Positions 49,040-60,005 of a stretch of 64,000 nucleotides of DNA are shown one piece after another; position 1 is the first letter of the stretch; each line of letters opens with the position of its first letter. Made by a program: the position numbers and the translations under genes. Where the stretch lies: contig NC_068971.1 of assembly GCF_016808095.1 (NCBI RefSeq), positions 35,263,631 to 35,327,630 of the forward strand, in the 5' to 3' direction. Origin of the DNA: Vigna angularis. Lineage: Eukaryota > Streptophyta > Magnoliopsida > Fabales > Fabaceae. The notes beneath the pieces are model-generated. The model was not told where the DNA came from, ran no database searches, and worked only from the letters and a program-made list of their open reading frames with translations.

Positions 49040-52000
49040 CTGATTAGTAACAGAATAACAGTGTTTATGCATCTAAAATTGGCCAACAATCTTTCCCTAC
49101 AATATTTTGTTATACAGATAAATTTAATTGTAATGATGCAATGTTTACCTTGTAACAGATAAATTTTGTTATACATAACCCTTAAGTCTGATTGATTGCA
49201 ATTATAGTATATGCTAGGTGATGCTAATTCAGAGGGGTATTTGATACTTAAATCCATGGTGGGCTTTGGATAATTCTGGTTAGGCATTTCTAGTAATTAA
49301 AAATTTGATCTTAGGTGATTTATGCATGTATGATAGGTATGATTGCTGGAGTAATCCCAGGCCAATAATTCCTGCTGTTTTGGGGTGACGTGTTTGAGAA
49401 TTCTGGCTGATTATATATGATGCTTCAAAATTGTTTATGGTGTTTAATTTGTGTGCGTATGGGACTTTTTGTCTAACATGTTTATCATGGACTGCTCTGG
49501 GATTTTGTATGAAATTGTAGTGGTGCATGTTTTCTTGGTCCTTGCGTATTAGATTCAAGGAGAGAATTTTGGTGGAGGTAAGCAGTCTTCTAGCATGATT
49601 AGTGGTTGTTTTGGGGTAATGTAAGGGGGTGCTATCTGGTTTTCGATTATGTGAATTTATATATATGTGTTTATGGACTAGAATGTTGTGATGTTTATGG
49701 ATGTATTGGGACTGTTAATTGACTGCACATACACCCTTCATTCTCTTATGATTAACGTGAATTGCAATGTGGCTGCACTGCTTGTAATAATGGAAATTTA
49801 TAGGGTTAGATCATTGTTTTCTTGGATTGAAACTGTGAGTGCAGGGGGAAGCAGTCAGGTAGGTGTTATTTTCGTAGTTTAGTATGATCTAAATTTCCAT
49901 GCGTAGGGGGTTTGGTATGTAACTCTGATATGGTGAAGGAATTTATTTTAACTGTTGTTTCTGGTGCTTGAGATTATGTGAATGATGTTTTATTGCAGAA
50001 CTAAATGTGCCTTGGTGATGTATGCGTTAATTTTCAATGTGTGCAAAGGTCAAATGTTAGTTAGTCTTTTTCAACACTGTAGGCATACCATTGCATGAGT
50101 AAATCACTATTTCATTGAAATATAATCTGGTTTGATTGGTATATGACTGGTTGCTATGTTATTGTCTGTGAGAATGAATGTTTACAGTGTAGGATAGGCC
50201 TTAATGGAGGATACATGCTTGCTGGTTTGAGTAATTCACGTATGTATGCTGTTGGGATTAAGATGTTTGCATCTTATCTACTTTTGATGTTAATGTGGTG
50301 AATTTAGCATGATAAATGATCTTGGTTGGGTGAGTTCTTTTTAGCTTGAGTTAGTTGGGTATAATCTTAAATCTTTTAGTGAAATAAATAAAAAAATGGT
50401 TTTTGGTTTTATATGAGTAAAACGTGAATTGCCTATAGTTTGGAGTTGAATGATTTGTTTGCAGGTTAAATAACATCTGCATGAAACCTGTTACCACATA
50501 AATATTACTGTAACGTGAAGCTATATGTCAAGTAGATTGGGCTAGGGAATTGGTTATGAATAAGAAAAACAGAGAGCTATTCTTGATGTTGCTTGATGAA
50601 TTGTTAGATATTAGGTGGTGGAGGCATAATGGTAACTAGTAATTATATTAAAAACCTGCATTAGTTCAGATGATGTGGTTATGAATGAACAGAATGTTAA
50701 TCACTCAAACCGTATAACAAAATACTAGGTCTCAGTTTGAGAATTTGTGATTCAATACATGCTATATATGAAGGAACTTAATGTTTATACGTGCCTGAGA
50801 AAACTGCCAAACTTGGTGATGAATGAGTGCTTGAAAGAACTGAATAAATGGCTGAAATGGGTTATTATATGCTTGGAGTTGAATGATTATACTGGTATGT
50901 GCTAAGATTTTTCATTTTGCCATGTATCATTATGTTTTGGGCTGCATTCTAAACTAATAAAGATTTTAATGGATTTTAAATGGCTGTATGTAGTTATGAT
51001 TTATTGGAATATATGTTAAGTGGAAGTTAGACTCTAGTTGTATGATAAAGGGCTGCTAGTACAGATTAAAGATTAGACTGTTGATATAGCATGAATTCTG
51101 ACACTATATAATCACTACTGCTCAAAATGATGACTGGGCCGTAGAGTAACATGTTAGGATGTTGAATGATTCAATAATGTCTGTTATGAAAATCATCTCT
51201 GAAAATGGTTGTCCGAGACCTGTGTTTGCTATGAGTTTTATTCTATACGTATTCAGTAGTGTGTTGGTCTTGGATTAAGTTAACTAAGGTTGGCCAGAAT
51301 AGTGGTTACTGCTGCATGAAAATACATGGTAGAGGAAATGTAATTAACCTTTCTAATTTGTTTAAAATCCTTCTTTCTTTCCAGTTTTATTGGTGTAAGT
51401 TATATCATAAAAATCTTAACCTTTCTAGTTTATATTATTTATTTTTTTGGATTTATTATTTTATTTTACTTATTTTATTTCTAAAGTCCTAAATATAATA
51501 ACTAGAAATACTTTCTAGTCAGGAATGAAACACTTCAGAAAAACCTCCATATTAAGAATTTTGAAACGTCCAAATTTTCTAGACCTGAGAATAGCTAGCA
51601 GTGTGATTGTACATTACAATAATTAAAGTTTATTGTAATAGAAAATTGCTGCATGATCCAACTTGCTATATTGACTTAATTAACCATCATGCAGTGATTA
51701 ATTGAGATACATAACAGTAGCAGCACTGATGTGAAAACTAAGCTACAATCTAATCTATGATGATGGAGTGATAAAGAACCATATGACTGACGCTATTGAA
51801 TTATAAATAACATGGTTGGCTACTGCTAAGAATGTCATCATCTGATAAATACATCATCTCCCACACAATACACAACAAAATCTCAAGCACTCATATCAAG
51901 AACATAACACAACACCCCAAATTGTAATGCCTTGTTATTCAGGAAAAGCTGACCCACCAATGCATCCTCAAACTCTGATCACTCTGGTTTTGTTAAGGAA

Positions 52001-52206
52001 AAGATGACCCATCAATGCCATATTTGGCCTTATGGTCTTTAAGTTCCGGTAAGTACAGTCTCCAACCTAGCATCATCATCATCAAAAACTTTGACTATCA
52101 ACAATAGTTTATAAAAGTTATCTAAACCTAACTCAATAGTTTAAGGGCCTATTTAAAAATTTAAGCTTTACTTAGAGTTACCTAAAATGCATCAAGCACA
52201 ACTCAC
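49040..52206. other. T/G-rich non-coding stretch, no gene recognised
   Basis: Over 3 kb of intron-like sequence with only short frames. I found neither further CRK exons nor any LTR phrase. The many 'tgttatg', 'gaatgat' words give it a uniform texture continuing from 47.5 kb, consistent with a single element or a long former intron. Confidence 0.4.
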
Positions 52207-52413
52207 CAATGCATTGTGCATGTTTCCTGGGGAAGCAGAGATGAAGTAGTCAAGTGCAGCTAATAAAGAAGCTTTTCCCTTTATCAGATGAAGCAAGGCT
52301 CTTTTCTTTTTGTTTTCCATATGAGGAAACAGTTCCCTCAGAGTTGAAATCCTTGCAAGGGCCAATTTTTCAGATTTTCCTCCAAAATCGCAGGCTGAAT
52401 GAGCTGCCATATC
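52207..52413 (-). pseudogene. Isolated internal exon, unidentified protein
   Basis: The stretch between an acceptor 'tatggcag' and a donor 'gtgagttg' is exactly 207 bp (69 codons) and fully open. It encodes DMAAHSACDFGGKSEKLALA, then RISTLRELFPHMENKKKRAL, then LHLIKGKASLLAALDYFIS. The pattern of LRELFP..ALL....ASLLAALDYF resembles a small three-helix ubiquitin-binding (CUE-like) fold, but this is only an impression. I do not recognise the gene. No other exon was found nearby. It may be a real exon of an unresolved gene or another captured scrap like the CRK exon. Confidence 0.45.
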
Positions 52414-53755
52414 CTGCCATAAAACATTTTAGACAACTAAGTTCTAAACTTAGAGACAAATGCATGTAATGATGCAAGCAACAATGTTCAGCAAATAAAA
52501 GGATAAATGAGGATGTGAAGTAACGGATCCTACAACCTTCTATAGGTAGCCACAGTAATTGTGATCAAAAGACTAAAATTTATGTTCCACATCTTATTAG
52601 ATACTATAGAGTGAAGATGCTACATGGTTAGGCAAAAGTTGATCCACAAAGTCCAAATGAGAGGATTTAGGTAAACAAAACTGGAATTATTCAGAACCAA
52701 TTTCTGGTCTTGTGACTACGGATTCGGGTCTTTATCCCTAATTGAACGAGAATAACTCATCAAAACGAAAGAAGTTATTGCCATTTAAGAGGGGGAAACA
52801 AATTTTTTTACTGACTTTTAATCAGAGACAACAAAAAGGGACAGATAATTTGTCCTGTCACCACAAACAACAAAGAAAAAAAAAAGCCTTTATCATAAAC
52901 AAATGTTTGAGTACCTCAGCCTTTATTCATATTCTTTCTTATTATAACTTGAGTACATATGTTCTTTATTTCATTCAAATATTATATTCTAAATAATACA
53001 AATATCAATTTCGTTAAATCAAATAGTTTTTAGAATGTATATTAGACTATTTTCACTCCTTCACAATATTATTGTTTATTTATTTTCATGAGAAAATGTG
53101 ATTGGAAATGTGTAGGACTATAATTTCTAAAATTAATCGCGATGTATTTTGCATCTTATAACTTTCGTAATTGAAAAAGCTAAAATGATTGCAGACCGTT
53201 TTGATGGATATACTCTACTAATGACAAAAGGCCGTTTTTGGAGGGGTTCATCAGAATATATTTTTCATTAGAATGAAACTAAAATGAAAGTAAAAAAAAA
53301 AAGTATTGTTTTTCTTTATTTGAACTTTAGAATCTATATAGAACAGAGCTTGCAAACTAAGTTCAAAACTGATGTGCCACAGTTGTACAAAATGAAGTGA
53401 ACAAATCGTACCGTTGTGAAACTCAGAATCTTCTTAAATTCTTCTAATCGTAAACTTATGATAATTCTGTAAACCTTAAGAGTTTGCTTTCTATAAAAAA
53501 AATTATAAATTCAATTAACGAATAGAATAATCAAACAAAATATATGAGAATGCTTTTGGATTGCTCTGAATTGAAATTTGATCCATTTCCAGGAATACTT
53601 TAAATTGATCTGATTTCAGTTTTCAACTACGAAATTAAAAAGCATGATTATATTATTATTAAATAATTTAAAATAATTCCTAATTAAAATCTGAAATTAA
53701 AACCCTAATTCCTAACTGTACAATTCAATTAAAAAAAATCATTTATAAATAATAT
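52414..53755. other. Intergenic DNA, nothing recognised
   Basis: AT-rich with short ORFs only. No repeat ends were found. Confidence 0.5.
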
Positions 53756-54190
53756 AATATATTATATAGTCCAAGGCGACACTTTCCCTCCTCTCTGCAC
53801 AATAAAGGAGACGCGATCCAGCTGAGAGAAGAGGCAAGCGAACGGCGGCACGACGAGCGGCGACCGAACGGCAGCCTGATGAGCGGCGATTGAACAGAAG
53901 CATAGCAAGGAGACGCGATGGCACGGTGACAAAAACGGATGTAGAAGTGAAATCCTACATTAGGTGAGTTTTCTTCAGTTTTTACACCTAACGGCTATGG
54001 TGGCTGCCGTTTTAAGGTTTAAAACATTTCTCCTTCGAACTCGCCAACTCAGTATCAAACTCGCGAGTTTGAGCGAGTTCACCAAGTTCAATCCCGAGTC
54101 TACCGAGTTTACACCAAAAGCGAGTTTGCTTCGAGTAAAAACGTAAACTCGTACGAGTTATCGAGTTAACTCGAGTTTGACAACCTTATG
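53756..54190. mobile_element. Possible transposon terminus with clustered AACTCG palindromes
   Basis: A GC-richer block (53775-53940) with repeated 'gagcggcga' words is followed by 54035-54180. There AACTCG and CGAGTT alternate, forming perfect palindromes AACTCGCGAGTT (54058-54069), AACTCGTACGAGTT (54146-54159) and TCGAGTTAACTCGA (54161-54174). The block ends 'gagtttgacaacctt', resembling the end and sub-terminal repeats of a legume DNA transposon (hAT or similar). The other end and the target duplication were not found. Confidence 0.4.
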
Positions 54191-54300
54191 AACTTGACCT
54201 AACGTTACTAGGTTTTACCATCATATTATTGTTTTCTGCACAATATTGTGATTACAAGGCATTTTATTAAGAATGAAATAATTCTGCATACCATTAAGAC

Positions 54301-54660
54301 ATTTTTTTGACAGCATTGATTTAAATAATTCTAGAATATAAGAAAGGATGCTAAATTTCATCCTTAAGGGAACTAGATGCACTAGAAGAACTGAAGGTGG
54401 CACCATTGACATAAACAGAAGCCTTAAAGCTTGGTATATAATGTGGAGCAATTTTTTGACAGCATTGTTTGAATAATTCTAGAATATAAGATAGGATGTT
54501 AAATTTCATCCTTAAGGGGCACTAGAAGAACTGAAGATGACACCATTGACATAAACAGAAGCCTTAAAGCTTGGTATATAATGTGGACCATCTTTCGTGG
54601 CAGAGTACCTATGCCAACCCCATTTTCTGTTGTGGCATAGATCTTGTAACTTTGTCTTGT
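54301..54660 (-). pseudogene. Double-stranded-RNA-binding protein (DRB) fragment, partly duplicated
   Basis: On the minus strand from about 54655 the frame reads TKLQDLCHNRKWGWHRYSAT, KDGPHYIPSFKASVYVNGV, then IFSSSSA. This matches the first helix and beta strands of a dsRNA-binding domain like those of plant DRB/HYL1-type proteins, which help Dicer process small RNAs. The last part (FKASVYVNGATFSSSSASSS then a stop after LKDEI) is repeated in a second copy about 149 bp away (copies 54309-54450 and 54458-54590). The conserved C-terminal helix with the lysine/alanine motif is missing and stops follow, so it is not functional. Confidence 0.75.
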
Positions 54661-55393
54661 AAATTTTCATTTTCAAACACAACAAAGAAAATATTCACCA
54701 AATAATATATACATGAGAGGAAGAAGTAATTTGATGATTGGATTAGTTATAAGTAAAACCAATCCTGTTTAAAACCTATGCATAAAGAAATCAACTAAAA
54801 ATTCGTATTCATTTATCATATATGATCAATTGTAATTAAAAGTATTCTGCTTCTAGTACGTCACATAGCTCATATTAACAAGTGATTTATTGGTATCTCA
54901 TTTGCTGAAGTATACTTATGTTCGTTATGGAAGTTAGTTTCTGATACTACTTTCGTCCCTTTTTCATTGAAAATGAATGCAAACTGTCTTCTGCTTCTTT
55001 GCCGTCTGGGGCAACACCCTTCTCAAGTACCTCTCTCTAGGATTAGCGTGCATTGTTACTGATTGTGTTTGTTTTGACCAACAAGCCTTTGTTTCACAGC
55101 CATATAGTATTTTCACGTAAGTCCATGTCTTTAAACACACGTAATCAGAAAATTAAAATTTTTAAGCTAACCGATTGTTACCTTCTATTACAGGTCATAA
55201 ATAGTAGTCTACAGGTGTACCATTTTATTTAGACTTCACCCTTGCCAAATCCCTAAAGCTAAACATACCTATACTCACCCATAGGTATATTCATTTCTTG
55301 GAAAACTATGTTTGCTGGGTTCTTTTATTATTATTATTATTATTATTATTACAAGTTATATTTTTAACATTTGCAGCTGAGGTGAAAAAAGCT
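54661..55393 (+). other. Frataxin upstream region with probable 5' UTR intron
   Basis: The last bases before the frataxin start are 'tttttaacatttgcag', a strong splice acceptor 15-20 bp before the ATG at 55394. It is preceded by a (TTA)n run (55326-55350). This suggests that the leader is interrupted by an intron. A promoter was not pinpointed. Confidence 0.45.
55326..55350 (+). repeat. (TTA)n microsatellite in the frataxin leader
   Basis: About eight TTA units lie just before the splice acceptor. It creates a false poly-leucine extension if the upstream in-frame ATG (55298) is taken as the start. Confidence 0.9.
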
Positions 55394-57900
55394 ATGACCT
55401 CAAAGTTGGTTTTGCAGAGAAGGCTCCTCAGGTTTTTGCAACTGTTAGCGCCTTCTTCATCTTCTTCCACTCATGTGGTCCCATTCCTTTCTGTAAAAGC
55501 TTCAGAATGCACGTCCCTCTGCAGGAAAAATAGCCTTCTCCCCTCTCACTCATCTTATTCAAGAAATTTGTGCTCTGACAGTTTTAATCTTGATGAATCT
55601 CAAGCCCCCCTGACTGTTGATTACCGGTATGTGATTGTTTTTCATCTGATATGTTCTTATTTGATTATTCTATCTAGTCAATAGAACCAATGTCAGCTCT
55701 GTCTGTTCTGTCTAGTGTCAGCTCTGCCACCAAGAGGTGGTGACTAGTAGGTAGGAGGGAGCTGTCTGATCCTAGTGGTAGTGAATTAGGGTTTCGGTAG
55801 AAATGGGCTGTGTGCCAAATGTTTCTCTTTAGTTGTTTTGGAGTCAACAATGCCCCACAATCTTGGATTGAATACTAAGATTTTATTCTTGGAAGCCATA
55901 GAAAGTTGAGCATTTAAATTTCAAGAACGGTTTCCTTTTTTTAAAAAAAGATAATTTTAAAATTCAATTAATTTTGGAGCTAGTTGGGGTTTGACAATGG
56001 TGGATTTATGAGTTCCCAATGCATATTTCTGAGAATTCATGTCAGTCATGTGCTAATTCCCCATTCGATGTACATATTGCAATTTTGTTTTTCAATAGGG
56101 GGAAATGACTTAACTAACTATTAGTGTGAATGCAGTTCTCTACTGGATGAGAGTGAATTCCATAGACTGGCTGATTCCACAATACATAGCGTACAAGAGA
56201 AATTAGAGGTATCTTTAGCAAAGCTTTGTTGTTTGCACCAACTTAAATTTGTAATATGCAAATCATTGGAAGATTGTCTAAGTGTGGTGGTGGGAGTTGA
56301 CAGCCACAACGCATTCAATTCATATTATGTGAATTTTAAGCCATGTTTGGTATTCATTGTTTTGTTTGTTGCTTGACAGGACTATGGAGACTTAGTTGAA
56401 GTTGATGGATTTGACATAGATTATGGGGTAAGGATTCTTTTTGTTAGAATAAGTTATAAATAAAGGATAGATAATAAAAATTACTTGTCAACAAAAAACT
56501 ATCCTTAGAACATTTCGTAAATTAGAAGTAAAACATGAAGCTGTATTGTTCATCAGGTGGTTATTTTGAACAATCATATTTATAACATGATAAGATTTGC
56601 TTAAATAAAATTCTCTGTTACCATTTAGTCCTTAGAAAATAAATAGCTTTTTTAGCTTTTTTCTTCTAAGATTTTATTTATTTTCTTCCAATTACTTGCA
56701 AGATTTTAATTATTTTCTTCATACTACTTTTAAGTGGCTTCTTTGCATGGTGTATTGTTATTTTTATATGGCTTTCCATTTCAGAATGATGTTTTGACTG
56801 TAAAACTTGGCGATTGTGGCACCTATGTATTGAACAAACAAACACCAAATCGACAACTTTGGCTGTCTTCTCCACTGAGGTATTGTGTATGTTATTTGTC
56901 TATTTATGGTCAATTTTTTAGCAAGGATTTTTCTAAGGCTTTAGTCTCTAGACATGTGGGTTCATGTCAGAAATTGCATGCGAATGAATTTTGCAGGAGC
57001 GGTATACATAGACTTCTTCAGTATCTTTGTGAGAGAATGAACTTGGTGAAAAGAGTATTGGTGATAACCATCCAAATGTTGTTAAAAACGTTATCTTTAA
57101 AAATAAGTAATTGTAACACAATCAACTATGAGTTAAAATTTATTGAAAATAATAAAATTATGAGTTAGAGTTATTAAATGAAAAATGGAACCAACAATAT
57201 TGTGATTTTCAATCAATTTGAGTTAATAATAGTTTGTTAGGGAGTGTATTGAGACAGTTCTTTGTAATTTGCGTATCTTAGCGGTAGGACTTTGCTAAAT
57301 CCTATTATTAGTTTAATTTCAATGTTGAAACTGTTCCGCATGTAGGTTTTTCTCTTTTAGGAACAAAATACAAATAACCCATACCCATTTCATTTTATAA
57401 ATTGAGACCAGAGGAGTATCTTTTCTATGATATAGTCCTTTTCATGTTAGAGATGATATCACCGTGTGTATATTAGTTATGCCCAATCATGTCGGTTAGT
57501 ACTACAACGGATGGCATCTTATATTCATATATGTATCCTCCCTGCTTTCAACTTCAGTGTAGTGTAGATCATATTCAATCTGAAGTGATGTCGTGAATGC
57601 TTGTAGCAGTGATATCTTTACGGTCTTTATGTGATTCCAAGACATTAAATGCAGTTTTATTTTGCTAGAATAACTTTCTGCTGCTTCTGTTTATTTACAT
57701 GGACCAAAGTAGGTACCTTGAATTATCTGGATGACATGTATCAATGATCTCTCGGACTTGTTTTCTGCAGTGGTCCGTCAAGGTTTGATTGGGATCGGGA
57801 TACCAAGGCTTGGATTTATAGACGGAACAAAGCAAACTTGTACAAAATCTTGGAAGGTGAGTTGGAGCAGTTATGTGGCAAAGCTATCGTTCTTTCCTAA
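55394..57900 (+). CDS. FH: Frataxin, mitochondrial
   Basis: The five exons are 55394-55626, 56136-56208, 56380-56427, 56785-56879 and 57771-57900. All introns are GT-AG and they join in frame to 192 residues (Arabidopsis frataxin is similar in length). Residues 1 to about 70 are Arg/Ser/Leu-rich and fit a mitochondrial targeting peptide. The frataxin fold starts near residue 84 ([13 protein letters not shown], helix 1, then [16 protein letters not shown]). It carries the hallmark strand [12 protein letters not shown] (137-148), then [18 protein letters not shown] and a C-terminal helix ending in CGKAIVLS. Frataxin modulates iron-sulfur cluster assembly on the cysteine desulfurase complex in mitochondria. 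No lesion was seen. ATG 55394 is chosen over 55298 because a splice acceptor lies between them. Frames continuing past exon 5 are read-through. Confidence 0.95.
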
Positions 57901-60005
57901 ACTGTTGAAAAGGTGCCGCCAAATCTTGATTTTTTATGTAGAAGACAGAAGTTAATAATGATTGTATCTTCTAAATAATCAGCAGAAAATAGTAGTAATT
58001 AACAAATTCTTCTTTGAAGTTATACTACCTTTTCAGTTTATTTCTTGTAAGGATTATTGTTGCATTGGGCATTGTGGTAAGTTATCCTACCATTTTGGCT
58101 TCCAGTTTTGGAGGTTTAAGGAATACTAGGCGTGCATGATAAAAATGCTGAGATGAGAAATGGAGAAAAGGTTTCCGACAAAATACAAAAGCTTTTAGCA
58201 CTTGTTCGCCCAAACTATGCTGTGCTGGGCAATGTTTCACCAGTAATTTGTTGATTAGTTAGGAGAAAATCACTGTCATTTTAATTATAATTATTCTGTT
58301 TGTAATATTCTTTTTTTCTGGAATAAATTGGGTTGCACAATGATATTTATTCTCTAGTGTTTGATTTTGTTTTAAATGCTCTTCAAAGCATAAAGTGTCA
58401 CCAAATTACTAGTTATCACAGGAACTACATCTTCATGAATAAAAGTATATTTGAAGAAAAAGCATTTAAATTCATGTTCTATACAAAGTGTTTCAACCTG
58501 CTCATTAAGTTCAAAACATGTCATATTTATGAAGTGCAAAACATTGTTATATCTATTAGGGTTTGCTAAAATGGTTACAATTGACACATGGGCAACTCTG
58601 GGCGTGACACTAGTTTGTAGCCTCTATTTGTTTGAAGGAGTGGAAAAGTGAAAAATGTGCCTTTCTGGATCAAGGAAATGAGGATCGAAAATAGAAGGAA
58701 ATAAAGGGAAAATTTGTAAATGATTTGATAAATATAATAATTTCAAAAGAAATTGTAAAATTATGTTTATAAAATAACTAAATTACTTTTACTATATAAA
58801 TTATTTTAACTATGATTTTATTAATAATAACAACATTAGTTAGTGTTATCAATTATTATATTTATTTGTTAATCTCCTTATAATGTTTTATTTGTGCATT
58901 ATTATTTTTAATTATGTATTATTACATTATATTATATTATATATTTACATTATATATAATGTAATCGAAAATTGAAGGGTATATATTTATAAAGTTTTCT
59001 TTCCAGTTGGCTTTTCGTGAGTTTCTTTGCATATATATATATATATATATATGAGAAATTTCAAAATGTATTTACTTGCAAATTTATGCTTTCATTTCTT
59101 GACATAAATGTGGAAACAAATGAGGAAGTAACTTTCTTTTCTCATAACTGTACTTTCGTCAAAGCAAAAGCAAAAGCAAAAACAATGTTGTTGTGGATTC
59201 TTGTTCTAGTTCGTGAGATGTGGATGAGTTATTTGTTCGTTAGCATAGACATGGATAGTTGCTTTAAATTCTCGTAATGAAATATTTAATGTAAACTTTT
59301 ACTTGAAGACACATTGTGATGATTATGAGACCTTTGTCAGATATCTTTTAACTCTTAATAGGATCGTATATAAGATTGATGAACTATATAGATGTGATGG
59401 ATTGTTTTTTCAAATAAGTTCTTGGCGTAAAATAGTTTGGATACACTTTTTGAAAAATCTTCTTACATTGGTTTTTCTTGAGATTCTCTTGATGATTAGA
59501 CGAAATAAATTATTTGAAAAGCATAATATATACAAATATAAAATTGCATGATGTTGTAATATCTCTCAACATAGAATGAAGTCCTTGAGTTCGTCAACAT
59601 CAAACAAAATATTTGTCTTTGCAAAAATTGAAATGCTTTAAGATATTTTCATGTTTTGAAAAGTTCATAGCAAAAATTCTTAATTTAGGTGTGGTAAACT
59701 CTTGTCACATAAAATTAACTAGAAGAATAGAGAAAGGGTGATCAGCTTCGGGATGTGAGAATATTTAGGAAAAATATCTATCTATGGAGTCAATCGGTAA
59801 ATTTTGTTTATTTAGGTTTTGTTGTAAAAAAAAATTCAAACCGGGATACCAAATGGAGAACACAAGTGGCAGCGAAGCAATCATCGTGAGAAATTAAAAG
59901 TATATTAAGATATGTAATGTATATATGGATGTGTGGGAATGTTGTTTTAATTTAGATGAGGAAACCAAATTACAAGTGCAGCGAATTTAGCTGAAGAAGT
60001 GTGAA
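57901..60005. other. Intergenic region between frataxin and VAR3
   Basis: 2.1 kb with frataxin 3' UTR at the left, AT-rich DNA (58700-58990), a short TA run (about 59031-59052) and the VAR3 promoter region at the right. Short frames such as 59017-59277 have no recognised content. Confidence 0.5.

Noticed and set aside
56734..57168. 144-codon frame around 56.8 kb
   Set aside because: Frataxin exon 4 read through into its flanking introns.
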